From contig CADBZY010000018.1 in assembly GCA_902799245.1 (NCBI GenBank), positions 1 to 57,274 on the forward strand: a stretch of DNA of 57,274 nucleotides. Reading direction: 5' to 3'. The position numbers were made by a program, and so were the translations under genes. Shown here one piece after another: positions 41,084 to 49,670 of this stretch. The notes under the pieces are model-generated. The model was not told where the DNA came from, searched no databases, and worked only from the letters and a program-made list of their open reading frames with translations. This DNA comes from an uncultured Ruminococcus sp. (GTDB taxonomy: Bacteria; Bacillota; Clostridia; Oscillospirales; Acutalibacteraceae). Numbering within the stretch: position 1 is the first letter of the stretch; every line of letters starts with the position of its first letter.

Positions 41084-42523
41084 TTATTCGCGCCTTTTCA
41101 GGCAAATCACGGCTATTATCGCAGCAAGCGAGACGATGGCAGCCGCTGCCGCAACTACTACATCGTTTATCATCAGTTCTTTGCCGAACAGGGTTATTCC
41201 GATTTGTTTGTCCGACGTTCTTGTCTTTGAGCCCGCGTCGGTTTCGGAAACAGACTCCGCTGTCTGTTTCGCTGCATCGGGATTTTCCTGTTCCATGCCG
41301 GTGTCTGCATCCTCGTCTGTCATGTCAACATGCTCAAACATATCGTTCAGCCCCGGCGTATCTAATCCGACAGTGGTATAGGCAAGCCCGAACTTCCGGC
41401 AGTCATTCGGACCGCTTTCTTCCATTACTATGTTGAATCTTTGCTGGCTCCTGTGACATTTATAGCCTGTCAGCGCCATCTCAAAGGCTGACTGACCGCC
41501 AAAATGCGAAAGGCTCATTTCGCTCCAGTTCACCACGATCGGATTCTCCTCCCACAGGTGGAGATAACACTTCTGCACCTTCGTGACGCCATACTTCTGT
41601 GCGCTGTCGGGATATACTGAAGGATCGTCATATATTTTCAGAGCGTCCAGCAGCGCCGCCGCGTACAGCTTGTGTGCGCCGTGACCGTATTCTCCGTTGA
41701 TGTCGTGCGCGATAACCACCCTCGGCGCGAAGCGGCGCAGCATTTCCACTTCAAATTCTATCACATTGTCCCTGCCAAAAACTTCCTCCGCATTCTCCAG
41801 ACTCCACTTTGTCTTGAGTTCATCCGGAAATATATCGGTAAGCACGGGATAATTCCTGACACCGACCGTCCACAGACCGTTGAGAAGCTCATGCTTGCGG
41901 TAAGGGGATTTATAGTGATCGGTCAGATAAACCACCTGAACAATATATCCAAGCTCCCCGGCATAATAAGGCATCGCACCGCCGAACCACAGGTGCTCGT
42001 CATCCGCATGAGTGGGCATGACCATCAGATCCGCTCTTTTGCAGGGAGGCTCCCATATCTGCACCCAGTCGGGCAGCTTTCCTTCCGTAAAAGCATAGAC
42101 TTCGGTGATGCCGGTTGCGGCGGGAAGGTCAATGTAAAAGACGTTCGATTCTATTTCAAGATAGATGTATTCATGCAGAAAACCGTTTTCACCGCACTTC
42201 TTTTCCGTTCCGTCGGGAAAAGAAAGCGTCCATTCGCAGGGCTTTTCCAACATGACATACAGGCTTCTCACAGGAACCGACGCTTTACATTCTATACGAA
42301 CATTCCTTGCAATCTGAAAAGCGGAATAATAATTTCCGTCAACCATGCCGCTCAATTGCTTGCCCGGCACCCCTTCGCAAGATACATTCAACACGACTTT
42401 CTCCGCGTCCGGCTGAATCAACGCTATTTCATCGGCAGACGCAAACGTCCTTTCCGGAAAAATAGCAAGAATCAGAGTCAAAATAACAGACAAAGACACT
42501 GCTGTTTTAATGATTTGTTTCAT
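41084..42523 (-). CDS. Membrane-anchored PIG-L (LmbE-like) deacetylase, copy 1
   Basis: The 479-residue protein has an N-terminal signal (residues 1-29), a beta-rich domain of about 130 residues, a PIG-L deacetylase domain with the zinc motif MPTHADDEHLWFGG (residues 169-182) and the second motif VIAHDINGEYGHGAH, then a Ser/Asp-rich linker and a C-terminal transmembrane helix (about 455-475) ending in KRRE. The catalytic domain would therefore lie outside the cell, anchored by its C-terminus. PIG-L enzymes remove acetyl groups from GlcNAc-type substrates such as mycothiol precursors. The substrate here is unknown. It overlaps the upstream paralogue by 17 bases. Confidence 0.83.
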   Translation of the reverse strand: MKQIIKTAVSLSVILTLILAIFPERTFASADEIALIQPDAEKVVLNVSCEGVPGKQLSGMVDGNYYSAFQIARNVRIECKASVPVRSLYVMLEKPCEWTLSFPDGTEKKCGENGFLHEYIYLEIESNVFYIDLPAATGITEVYAFTEGKLPDWVQIWEPPCKRADLMVMPTHADDEHLWFGGAMPYYAGELGYIVQVVYLTDHYKSPYRKHELLNGLWTVGVRNYPVLTDIFPDELKTKWSLENAEEVFGRDNVIEFEVEMLRRFAPRVVIAHDINGEYGHGAHKLYAAALLDALKIYDDPSVYPDSAQKYGVTKVQKCYLHLWEENPIVVNWSEMSLSHFGGQSAFEMALTGYKCHRSQQRFNIVMEESGPNDCRKFGLAYTTVGLDTPGLNDMFEHVDMTDEDADTGMEQENPDAAKQTAESVSETDAGSKTRTSDKQIGITLFGKELMINDVVVAAAAAIVSLAAIIAVICLKRRE

Positions 42524-44024
42524 TCCCCGTCACCCTATTCTTTCTTCTTGATCTGTTCCGCAGCAGTATCGCTAAAAATATCAGCAGAAGCACGATCGCT
42601 CCGGATAAGGAAATCACAATAATCCCTGCAAAAGGAAATCTTTTACTGTTTTCCACAGTTTCCGGTTCAAGAAGCGGAATATCCGTTCCGGACACGTCAT
42701 TTTCATCAGAAATCGACGAGGGATAGACACGAGCCTGCTCAGAGCGGTCAATATGTTCAAACATATCGTTCTTTCCGGGAGTGTCATTTCCCACAGTGGT
42801 AAAGGCAAGCCCGAATTTGCGGCAGTCATACTGTCCGTTTGACGGGACATTATAATAAATATACTGTGATTTGTTCTCCGCATAGCCTTCATCCGCCATT
42901 CTCATGGCAGACTTGTTGTTAAATTGACTGAGTTTAAAATCTTCCCATTTTACAACGATCTGGTTTTCCTCCCATAAATGCACATAGCATTTCTGCACGC
43001 TGCAAATTCCGTATTTTTCCGCGCTGTCGGGATACGCCGCGGGATCATTCGTCAGTTTAAGAGCTTCCAGAAGAGTCTGTGTGTTCAGTATATGTGCGCC
43101 GTGACCGTATTCACCGTTGACATCCTGTGCCAGAACGACTCTGGGATGAAATCTTCGCAGCGTTTCTACCTGGAATTCAAGAACATTTTCGTACCCGAAC
43201 TTCTCCACTGCCCACTCATATTTTTTTGTAGCAAACCAATCGGTAAACTTTTCGCAGACAACAGGGTAATGTCTGACGCCGACATGCCACAAGGCGTTGA
43301 GTCGCTCATGTTCACGGAAAGAATTGTTATAATGATTGGTCATATACACTACCTGCACATCATATCCAAGCTCTCCCGCGTAATACGGAAGCGCACCGCC
43401 GAACCATAGAAATTCATCATCGGAATGGGTAGGGAGAACCAGCAAATCGGCTGTTTCGCACGGTGGAAGCCATTTCTGTACCCAGTCGGGAGTCTCGCCT
43501 TCGGTAAAGCCAAACAGCCCCGTAAATACAGCGCCTTCCGCAACATCTACCGTAAATTCTGAAACGCTTTGTCCCAGATCAACATACTCGTGAATAAAGC
43601 CGTTTTCATTGCTCTGTCTTACCGTGCCGTCAGGTAATGTGAGAGTCCATCTGCTTGGAACCTCAAACTGAAAGTAAAGCTGACTGACAGGCTTGGCGGC
43701 AGTGACAGAAATACGCGCATCACTCTTGAATGTCAAAAACCATTTCACCGATTTCGCCTGAAGGCACCTTAAATCATCTCCGGAGACCTGTTCACTCGAA
43801 AACATCAAGGCGACAGAATCCGCCGGTTTGCTTTCCGTCTGTAAATTGCCAAGCTCCTCAGCGGCATCATTTTGCCCTGAATAAACGGGAATGCTTGTGA
43901 CAGATGGATGCCTGCCGCTCTCGGAGACCTTCGCTGACAATATAACGATAAACGTAGACAATGCTGCCGCACACAGCAAGAAAGATAAGGCGGCGTGTGT
44001 CAGAATGAATTTTTTGTTCTTCAT
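42507..44024 (-). CDS. Membrane-anchored PIG-L (LmbE-like) deacetylase, copy 2
   Basis: The 505-residue paralogue of the gene downstream shares its plan: signal anchor (residues 6-30), beta-rich N-domain, PIG-L domain with LPTHSDDEFLWFGG and VLAQDVNGEYGHGAH, and a C-terminal helix (about 468-490) followed by a basic tail. Both carry the segment FGLAFTTVG/FGLAYTTVG then DTPG-NDMFEH. Start is ambiguous: ATG 44024 or ATG 44039, neither with an ideal ribosome binding site. Tandem duplication with divergence suggests related but different substrates, probably surface glycans. Confidence 0.83.
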   Translation of the reverse strand: MKNKKFILTHAALSFLLCAAALSTFIVILSAKVSESGRHPSVTSIPVYSGQNDAAEELGNLQTESKPADSVALMFSSEQVSGDDLRCLQAKSVKWFLTFKSDARISVTAAKPVSQLYFQFEVPSRWTLTLPDGTVRQSNENGFIHEYVDLGQSVSEFTVDVAEGAVFTGLFGFTEGETPDWVQKWLPPCETADLLVLPTHSDDEFLWFGGALPYYAGELGYDVQVVYMTNHYNNSFREHERLNALWHVGVRHYPVVCEKFTDWFATKKYEWAVEKFGYENVLEFQVETLRRFHPRVVLAQDVNGEYGHGAHILNTQTLLEALKLTNDPAAYPDSAEKYGICSVQKCYVHLWEENQIVVKWEDFKLSQFNNKSAMRMADEGYAENKSQYIYYNVPSNGQYDCRKFGLAFTTVGNDTPGKNDMFEHIDRSEQARVYPSSISDENDVSGTDIPLLEPETVENSKRFPFAGIIVISLSGAIVLLLIFLAILLRNRSRRKNRVTGNETNH

Positions 44025-44048
44025 ATTACTACTACACATCCTTGATTA

Positions 44049-44582
44049 TCACTGCGCGCCAAACAGCGAACCGCCCTCACAGTCAATGGCGACTACAAGC
44101 GGAAAATCCCTGAATTCCAGCCGCTTAACCGATTCACAGCCCAAGTCCTCAAAGGCAATCACTTCACAGGAGGTGATGCACTTCGACGCAAGCGCACCCG
44201 CACCGCCAACGGCGCAGAGATAGACCGCTTTGTTCCGGCGTATCGCCTCACAGACCTCTTCCGAACGTCCGCCTTTGCCCACCATCGCACCAAGTCCCAG
44301 ATCCAGCATACGCGGCGCAAAGGGATCCATACGGCTGGAAGTGGTGGGACCGCAGGATCCAATGGCAAGATGCTCCGGTGTTGGTGTCGGTCCAGCGTAA
44401 TAGATCACCGCTCCATCCAGCTCATACGGCAGCTTTTCACCGCTGTCAAGGAGAGCCATAATGCGCTTATGGGCCGCGTCGCGGGAGGTATATACCGTTC
44501 CCGACAGCAACACTCTATCCCCTGCGCGCAATTGGGGAGCCATTTCTTTTATCTGTGAAGTATTGAATGCATATTCTGCCAT
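44049..44582 (-). CDS. Fe-S fumarate hydratase beta subunit (FumA C-terminal/TtdB type)
   Basis: The 177-residue protein matches the beta subunit of class I fumarase or L(+)-tartrate dehydratase. Motifs are LLSGTVYTSRDAAHKRI, VIYYAGPTPTP, GSCGPTTSSRMDPF, VGKGG and a C-terminal EFRDFPLVVAIDCEGGSLF. It needs an Fe-S-carrying alpha subunit, normally encoded just upstream; here the upstream gene is a serpin, so the alpha gene must be elsewhere. Activity is fumarate to malate or a related dehydration. It has its own promoter. Confidence 0.88.
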   Translation of the reverse strand: MAEYAFNTSQIKEMAPQLRAGDRVLLSGTVYTSRDAAHKRIMALLDSGEKLPYELDGAVIYYAGPTPTPEHLAIGSCGPTTSSRMDPFAPRMLDLGLGAMVGKGGRSEEVCEAIRRNKAVYLCAVGGAGALASKCITSCEVIAFEDLGCESVKRLEFRDFPLVVAIDCEGGSLFGAQ

Positions 44583-44647
44583 GTTATTTACCCCTTACTA
44601 TTTAATTAATCACAACTAACCGTGCCGCAAAAAAAATTACGCAAAAT

Positions 44648-44676
44648 ATTATAGCACCTTTCGGCATTAGATGCAA
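44648..44676 (-). promoter_or_regulatory. Sigma-A promoter of the fumarase beta gene
   Basis: On the minus strand TTGCAT, a 17-base spacer and TATAAT. Confidence 0.75.
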
Positions 44677-44730
44677 TATTTTTTCTTACACTTTTCTCAC
44701 AAAAATCAATGAACAAATATTCCTGACAGC

Positions 44731-44772
44731 AAAAAAGGCCGTATGCAGTTTCCCCACAAAACCGCATACGCC
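44731..44772 (-). terminator. Terminator of the serpin gene
   Basis: GGCGTATGCGG and CTGCATACGGCC arms (minus strand) are followed by TTTTTT. Confidence 0.82.
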
Positions 44773-44786
44773 AATCTATGAAAGCA

Positions 44787-46082
44787 TTATTGGATATGTG
44801 TAACCTGACCGATGAATATCGGAAGGTAACTCTCGTTGTCGATGATCATATAGACAAACGGTCGGTCAAGAGATACGACATTCATCATCAGAGCTGCGTT
44901 TTTGCTCATTTCAACCGCGGTGACGGCTCCGGCCTTGGTGCCGCGTTCGTCTACGTCGATTGCGGTCTTGTGAATCACGCGGCTGATATAGAGATACCCT
45001 GGCGGTACATCAGCCATCCCGGAGAAATCCGCCCTGGCCCCATCAAAGGCGTCGGCCATACCGTTGTCTTTCAGCATTTCGCTCAACTCGGTATCATATT
45101 TCGCGCTGAATTTCGGCAGTGCGGCAAGTACGGGCGCATGGTCTTCCGCCTTGATCTGATCTGCGATTTTGCCGTAATCCAACGACTTGACATAATCCTC
45201 AAGGGAGATTCCCTCATCCGGCAGCATGGCGACAAAGCTGTAGCCGGAAGCATACGGCTTGACGAACCCCTGCGCTTTGCCATCATTGAGGTAGACCGAC
45301 TCAGTAGAACTCATCATAGGCACGTTCTCCGTCTTGCCGTCAATATCGGTAAAATCGCGCTCATACACCTGATCCTCGCGGTATATCTCCTGCCACTCCG
45401 CGTCAAAGGAAAGGGCATTGATGAGGTACATCACGGCGGTACCTGGAATTCTGTCGAGAGCCTTCGGTATCATGCCGCCAGTGTTTTCATTGACCCAGCC
45501 GTTTATGTCGGCAAGCGTCTTTTCATCAAACTTCGAACTGAATACATCCGCGCCGAAGTAATCGGCGTTGGTCTGCAAAAAATCCATGTTGAAGTCCAGC
45601 GAATTTTCTTTGAACCAGATGGAATTGGCTGAGGTGAGTTTTGCCTTTTCGCTGCTCGGCAGGCCGTTTAAATAGGCGCAGAGGTATAGGTTGAGCTGTT
45701 CAATGTCCATCCCGCCGCCGAGCATTTTCTGCATTTGTTCAAGGGTGCTTCCTTTTGCTCCGTTGGCCGTCATGGCAAGCGCCGTCATAACCGACAGCGG
45801 CGACACAAGCGTGTTCTTCCTGCTGTCAGCCGCGGAGCAGTTTTTAAACAGCATGAGCGCAAAGTCGCTGTACGCTTGTTCAAAAGTCTGCTGACTGTCC
45901 TCGTTCTTTTTGAAGGCGAGCGCATTCGCGGACGGTTCAATATTTGCCATCAGGTCAGTGGTGCTGTTTGACAGCGAATACTTCTTTCCGGTGCCGCTTC
46001 CATCCGAACACGCGCACACGCCCATCAGCATGGCGGCCGAAAGCATCGCGCATAATGTGCGCCTTATGATTGATTGTTTCAT
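44787..46082 (-). CDS. Serpin-family protease inhibitor, lipoprotein
   Basis: With ATG 46082 (GAGAGGAG site) the product has 431 residues. The signal peptide carries a lipobox-like GVCAC (Cys25), and a linker follows. The serpin core covers about residues 60-431: NTLVSPLSVMTALAMTANGAKGSTLEQM, ANSIWFKENSLDF, MYLINALSFDAEW and PKFSAKYD. The reactive loop hinge GTKAGAVTAVEM has small residues as in inhibitory serpins; the P1 position is probably Lys or Asn in EMSKNAALM. Secreted serpins of gut bacteria inhibit host or dietary serine proteases (family knowledge). The gene is alone, divergent from a PadR operon. Confidence 0.9.
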   Translation of the reverse strand: MKQSIIRRTLCAMLSAAMLMGVCACSDGSGTGKKYSLSNSTTDLMANIEPSANALAFKKNEDSQQTFEQAYSDFALMLFKNCSAADSRKNTLVSPLSVMTALAMTANGAKGSTLEQMQKMLGGGMDIEQLNLYLCAYLNGLPSSEKAKLTSANSIWFKENSLDFNMDFLQTNADYFGADVFSSKFDEKTLADINGWVNENTGGMIPKALDRIPGTAVMYLINALSFDAEWQEIYREDQVYERDFTDIDGKTENVPMMSSTESVYLNDGKAQGFVKPYASGYSFVAMLPDEGISLEDYVKSLDYGKIADQIKAEDHAPVLAALPKFSAKYDTELSEMLKDNGMADAFDGARADFSGMADVPPGYLYISRVIHKTAIDVDERGTKAGAVTAVEMSKNAALMMNVVSLDRPFVYMIIDNESYLPIFIGQVTHIQ

Positions 46083-46116
46083 GGTGGTTTGCTCCTCTCT
46101 TTTGGTCTCTACTATT

Positions 46117-46145
46117 GTTATACCGCTCTCCTGCAAAAAAATCAA
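46117..46145 (-). promoter_or_regulatory. Sigma-A promoter of the serpin gene
   Basis: On the minus strand TTGATT, a 17-base spacer and TATAAC. Confidence 0.65.
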
Positions 46146-46174
46146 TCCCAATAAAAAAATATAATATTCCCCCC

Positions 46175-46203
46175 TTGACAAAGATTACTCCATCTGATAT
46201 AAT
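46175..46203 (+). promoter_or_regulatory. Consensus sigma-A promoter of the PadR operon
   Basis: TTGACA, a 17-base spacer and TATAAT, both perfect. It is back to back with the serpin promoter; the -35 boxes are 30 bases apart. Confidence 0.85.
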
Positions 46204-46229
46204 AATTACAACGACAGATAAAGTAATTA
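46203..46229 (+). promoter_or_regulatory. Candidate PadR operator
   Basis: TAATTAC, 13 bases, GTAATTA is a perfect inverted repeat covering the expected transcription start of the PadR operon. Confidence 0.5.
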
Positions 46230-46302
46230 CCACAGCAGATGCAATAGCTTGAAAATGCATTATCGGACCATACACCATAAGGAGCGAAAGGAGGAAACCG
46301 CA

Positions 46303-46641
46303 GTGGAAGAACTCAGCAGCGATGTGATGAGAGGATACAACGACGTGATCGTGCTCAGCGTGTTAGCGGATGGCGATTCCTACGGCTACGAAATCTCGCG
46401 GTGCATCAATGAACGTTCCGGCGGCAGGTATCCCATCAAGGAAACAACGCTCTATTCGACATTCAGCCGTCTGGAGCGATCGGGATTCATCAGTGCCTAT
46501 GTCGGCAGCGAAACCTTCGGAAAGCAGCGCACATACTACACCATGACCGATACGGGGCGGCGCTATCTTGCCGGAAAATGCGAGGAATGGCAGCTTGCCA
46601 AAGATGTAATCGGCTCGTTTATCGACAGGTTCATCCAATGA
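46303..46641 (+). CDS. PadR-family transcriptional regulator
   Basis: The 112-residue protein has the PadR winged helix: LSVLADGDSYGYEISRCINERS, then YPIKETTLYSTFSRLERSGFI and YYTMTDTGRRYL. The start is GTG 46303, ten bases after AAAGGAGG; upstream in-frame ATG codons have no site. It is followed 49 bases later by a HAAS-domain membrane protein gene, a standard pairing in Bacillota where PadR represses its partner. Confidence 0.9.
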   Translation: MEELSSDVMRGYNDVIVLSVLADGDSYGYEISRCINERSGGRYPIKETTLYSTFSRLERSGFISAYVGSETFGKQRTYYTMTDTGRRYLAGKCEEWQLAKDVIGSFIDRFIQ

Positions 46642-46690
46642 TTAATTTGTAAAAAATCATACCCATCAAATACGAAAGGACAGGTTTTCT

Positions 46691-47476
46691 ATGGAAAACA
46701 CGGTAAAGAATAACGAAAGAATCAGGGCATTTATTGACAATATGTTCGCGTCCCTCCCTCAGAATGAGCAGTCGGCACGCATGAAGGAAGATATGTACTG
46801 CTCCATGCTCGACAGATACAACGGGCTGACCGAATCCGGCGCCGGCGAGGACGAAGCCTTCGGCAAGGTCGTAGCCGAATTCGGTTCGGTCGAGGACATC
46901 CGCGCGGAGCTTGGCTCGAACGCGCCGCAGCCTGTTGAAACGGTCAACGCGGCGGCTCCGGCAAAGCTGACGCTTCCGGCGTCCAAGGAAACCAAAAGAG
47001 CCTATGAGAAATATGAGATTTACGCCGCCGTGCTGATTGTCGTTGCTGTCGTGCTGTTTATTGTCGCACCGTTAGGCTATGAATCCTATGATACACTGTT
47101 TATTAACTGGTCATTGCCGCAGCTTACCAATCTTGTCTTCGGTTCGGCAATTGCCGTCGGCGTCATGCTGTGTGTCAAGGCGGTAACAGGAAGGGAAAAG
47201 TTTTTTGACACGACAAGAGAAACCGAATATAACGTTCTCCCCGCCTCCGAACGTGTGGAATCCTACAGGAAATTCGCAGGTGTGCGCTCGTGGCTCATGG
47301 GACTCGCTGTCGGAATGTTTGTCATCTCCCCCTTCGTCAATGAACTCACCGGAAGCGATTTGCTGCTCGGGTTGATTATCGCTGTCGGCGTTGCCATTCT
47401 CATTATACTTAGCGCAGTCAGAAGAAGCTACAGGGATGTGCTGGGCAAGGAATTTGACGAGGAAGAGAAAGACTGA
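46691..47476 (+). CDS. HAAS/DUF1700-type membrane protein paired with PadR
   Basis: The 261-residue protein begins with a helical HAAS-like (permease prefix) domain of about 75 residues (IRAFIDNMFASLP, RMKEDMYCSMLDRYNGLTESG, EAFGKVVAEFGSVEDIRAEL). Four hydrophobic helices follow: two near 113-160 and two near 205-245. The domain is typical of membrane partners of PadR regulators, with unknown action. An AAAGGACAGG site precedes ATG 46691. Confidence 0.8.
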   Translation: MENTVKNNERIRAFIDNMFASLPQNEQSARMKEDMYCSMLDRYNGLTESGAGEDEAFGKVVAEFGSVEDIRAELGSNAPQPVETVNAAAPAKLTLPASKETKRAYEKYEIYAAVLIVVAVVLFIVAPLGYESYDTLFINWSLPQLTNLVFGSAIAVGVMLCVKAVTGREKFFDTTRETEYNVLPASERVESYRKFAGVRSWLMGLAVGMFVISPFVNELTGSDLLLGLIIAVGVAILIILSAVRRSYRDVLGKEFDEEEKD

Positions 47477-47490
47477 ATGCAAAAATCATA

Positions 47491-47519
47491 TTTACATTTG
47501 CCGCAGGCTGTGCTATACT
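47491..47519 (+). promoter_or_regulatory. Sigma-A promoter of the 148-residue protein gene
   Basis: TTTACA, a 17-base spacer and TATACT with an extended TGC, 38 bases upstream of ATG 47558. Confidence 0.7.
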
Positions 47520-47557
47520 TTATTCCATACAGACAAAGCATGGAGTGAATGTAACAA

Positions 47558-48004
47558 ATGACGGCATATGAGCAGATGGTAAAATTTGAGATAGGTCTTG
47601 ACATGGGACTTCTGACGCTTGATGAGCTGCGGGATTTTGTCAGTGCGGCACTGAAGGAAAAGGATGTCCCTTACATATACACCGACGTGTTTCTCTCGCT
47701 CGATAAAGGGCAGGAGGAAATTACCAACGTGATTTTCTACAACCTTCAGGGCAATTACACCGCCGACAGAAAGGCGGGAAACACCGTGCAGCGCGCTTTG
47801 ATTGGCGTGATACGCGACAAATACCGTTCCGGCACGATCGACAAAGCGCAGTGCGTCAATTACCTGCACCGCCTGACGGATTATGCCGACGGCGACTGGA
47901 ACCTGCTTTCCATCGACGAATATTACAAGCTCAACAAGAGCGGCTATTGCTCCGATGAGGATTTTGAAGCCCGTCTCGGCAGTATCTTTGCCAATGCGAT
48001 ATGA
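47558..48004 (+). CDS. Hypothetical cytoplasmic protein, 148 residues
   Basis: A soluble, acidic, mainly helical protein with no membrane segment and no motif I recognise. It has a GGAGTG ribosome binding site, its own promoter and a strong terminator at 48025, so it is a real gene. The sequence includes LTLDELRDFVSAAL, DVFLSLDKGQEEI and DYADGDWNLLSIDEYYKLNK. No function is proposed. Confidence 0.65.
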   Translation: MTAYEQMVKFEIGLDMGLLTLDELRDFVSAALKEKDVPYIYTDVFLSLDKGQEEITNVIFYNLQGNYTADRKAGNTVQRALIGVIRDKYRSGTIDKAQCVNYLHRLTDYADGDWNLLSIDEYYKLNKSGYCSDEDFEARLGSIFANAI

Positions 48005-48024
48005 TTTTTATTTCCCCAATAACG

Positions 48025-48074
48025 ATCTCCCTGTATCCGCCTTTTCATGAACCGGATACAGGGAGATTTTTTTG
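48025..48074 (+). terminator. Terminator after the 148-residue protein gene
   Basis: ATCTCCCTGTATCCG and CGGATACAGGGAGAT are perfect 15-base arms followed by TTTTTTT. Confidence 0.9.
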
Positions 48075-48083
48075 CGCTTGATT

Positions 48084-49019
48084 TTAGGGAGTGTCCTTCT
48101 TAGGAAAATTGGTTTCATCGATCAGATAATGGGGACGTCGTTTGACTTCATAGTAGATTCTTCCGACGTATTCGCCTACGATTCCCAGCGAAATAAGCTG
48201 CACACCGCCGAAAAAGCATATCGTAAATATCGTTGTAAAATAGCCCGGCAGGTCAATGCCCTTGAAAATAATGCCAAAGAACAGAAAGATCACATAGAGA
48301 AGGCTGATAATGATGGCGAATGCGCCGATAAAAATGCAGAATCGCAGGGGCTTGTTGTTGAAGGACAGCACACCGTCCACACCGTAGCGCACCAGCGAAC
48401 GGAAACTCCATTTGCTCTCCCCTGCCGCCCTGCTGCGGTTTTGGTATCGGATAATCTTTTCCTTGAAGCCTATCCATGAAAACAGTCCCTTGGAAAAGCG
48501 ATTGTATTCGTTCATGGTGAGCAGCGCGTCAAGCGCCTTGCGGCTGAGCATACGGAAATCGCCTATCCCGTCCGTCAGCTTCACATCGGTAAGCCTGTCC
48601 ACCAGCCTGTAATATGTCCGCGCAAAGAAGCTGCCCAACTTCTTGTCGCCTTCACGGTCGCGCTGGGCGATCACCTGATCGTAACCCTGCCTGCCGTATT
48701 CCAGCATCTGAGCGATCAGTTCCGGCGGGTGTTGAAGGTCAGAATCCATTATCACCGTAAAATCGCCCGACGAATACCGAAGACCCGCGAGCATCGCCGA
48801 TTCCTTTCCGAAGTTGCGGCTGAAGGAGATGTATTTGATATGGCTGTCCCCTTCGGCGAATCTCTTGAGGAGCGCACAGGTGCCGTCACGGCTGCCGTCG
48901 TCCACAAAGATCATCTCATAATCGTCGGTAATTTCATTCAGTGCCGCCGAAAGCTCACCGTATGTGAGCGACAGCACTTTTTCCTCATTGTAACAGGGAA
49001 GTACAACGGAAATCAGCAT
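48084..49019 (-). CDS. Family 2 glycosyltransferase with C-terminal membrane helices
   Basis: The 311-residue protein is a DPM1/GtrB-like transferase: PCYNEEKVL, FVDDGSRDGT, ISFSRNFGKESAM, VIMDSDLQHPPE (DxD region) and QRDREGDKKLGSFFARTYYR, DGIGDFRMLSRKAL. Two transmembrane helices at about 232-255 and 268-290 anchor it. It likely loads a sugar onto a polyprenyl phosphate carrier for cell-envelope glycosylation. The ATG overlaps the end of the HD gene by seven bases, so translation is coupled. Confidence 0.88.
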   Translation of the reverse strand: MLISVVLPCYNEEKVLSLTYGELSAALNEITDDYEMIFVDDGSRDGTCALLKRFAEGDSHIKYISFSRNFGKESAMLAGLRYSSGDFTVIMDSDLQHPPELIAQMLEYGRQGYDQVIAQRDREGDKKLGSFFARTYYRLVDRLTDVKLTDGIGDFRMLSRKALDALLTMNEYNRFSKGLFSWIGFKEKIIRYQNRSRAAGESKWSFRSLVRYGVDGVLSFNNKPLRFCIFIGAFAIIISLLYVIFLFFGIIFKGIDLPGYFTTIFTICFFGGVQLISLGIVGEYVGRIYYEVKRRPHYLIDETNFPKKDTP

Positions 49020-49576
49020 TGATAACCCGCCTCCGTCATCAGTTTCTCAAATAATTCCAGAAATTCCGCCTTGGTCTGACGGAAATCCCTCTCGCTGTGC
49101 GCAATCTCAATGTGCACCTCCGGCGCATCGTCATACAGTTTATCGCCGTTGAAAAGCAGGAATTCATGGTAAAGCATACAGTCGTCAATTTCTTTGACAA
49201 TTTCACTCTCGCTATCATCCTCGGCCGGAATGCCGAATCTGTCCAGAATCCGTGCGTGCAGCTTGCTTTCGCATTCGCAGTAGTAAGGGAGCTGCCGTTT
49301 GAGCGGTCGCGTCATGTCCCCGATATACGCCTCCGTCGCGTCGTGAAGAAGGCACAGCAGCCGCATCCTTGCCCCGAAGCCGCGCGCCTGCGCTTCCGCC
49401 GCACAGTTGATGCAGTGGCGGGCAACCGAGAAAAAACAGCTGAAATGCCCGTTGGCGCGGCAAATCAGGCTTAATGAATGGACTATGTCCTGTATATCTA
49501 TATCCTGAGCAGAAGGAGACAGCGGATCAAAGCTGCGTCCTCCTATTGTGGTGATAAACACCTTGCTTGTCGCCAT
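49013..49576 (-). CDS. HD-domain phosphohydrolase (YfbR-like)
   Basis: A 187-residue HD-superfamily protein with the metal ligands FSVARHCINCA, LLCLLHDATEAYIGDMTRPLK (HD and a following Asp) and a later EIDDCMLYHEF. Relatives hydrolyse deoxyribonucleoside monophosphates (YfbR) or other nucleotides; similar proteins also occur in phages. It overlaps the glycosyltransferase gene downstream. I see no strong ribosome binding site before ATG 49576. Confidence 0.75.
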   Translation of the reverse strand: MATSKVFITTIGGRSFDPLSPSAQDIDIQDIVHSLSLICRANGHFSCFFSVARHCINCAAEAQARGFGARMRLLCLLHDATEAYIGDMTRPLKRQLPYYCECESKLHARILDRFGIPAEDDSESEIVKEIDDCMLYHEFLLFNGDKLYDDAPEVHIEIAHSERDFRQTKAEFLELFEKLMTEAGYQC

Positions 49577-49611
49577 ATACTATCATTCCCAAAATATCCA
49601 AATTGAAACAC

Positions 49612-49661
49612 GGAAGGTTCCGCTTCCGAAAAAATCATTCCGGCGGAGCCTTCCGCTTTTG
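49612..49661. terminator. Terminator after relA
   Basis: CGGAAGG and CCTTCCG arms with inner TCCGC/GCGGA pairs. T-rich sequence follows on the plus strand (CTTTTGTTT), and the hairpin ends the relA transcript on the minus strand. Confidence 0.65.
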
Positions 49662-49670
49662 TTTAAAGAT

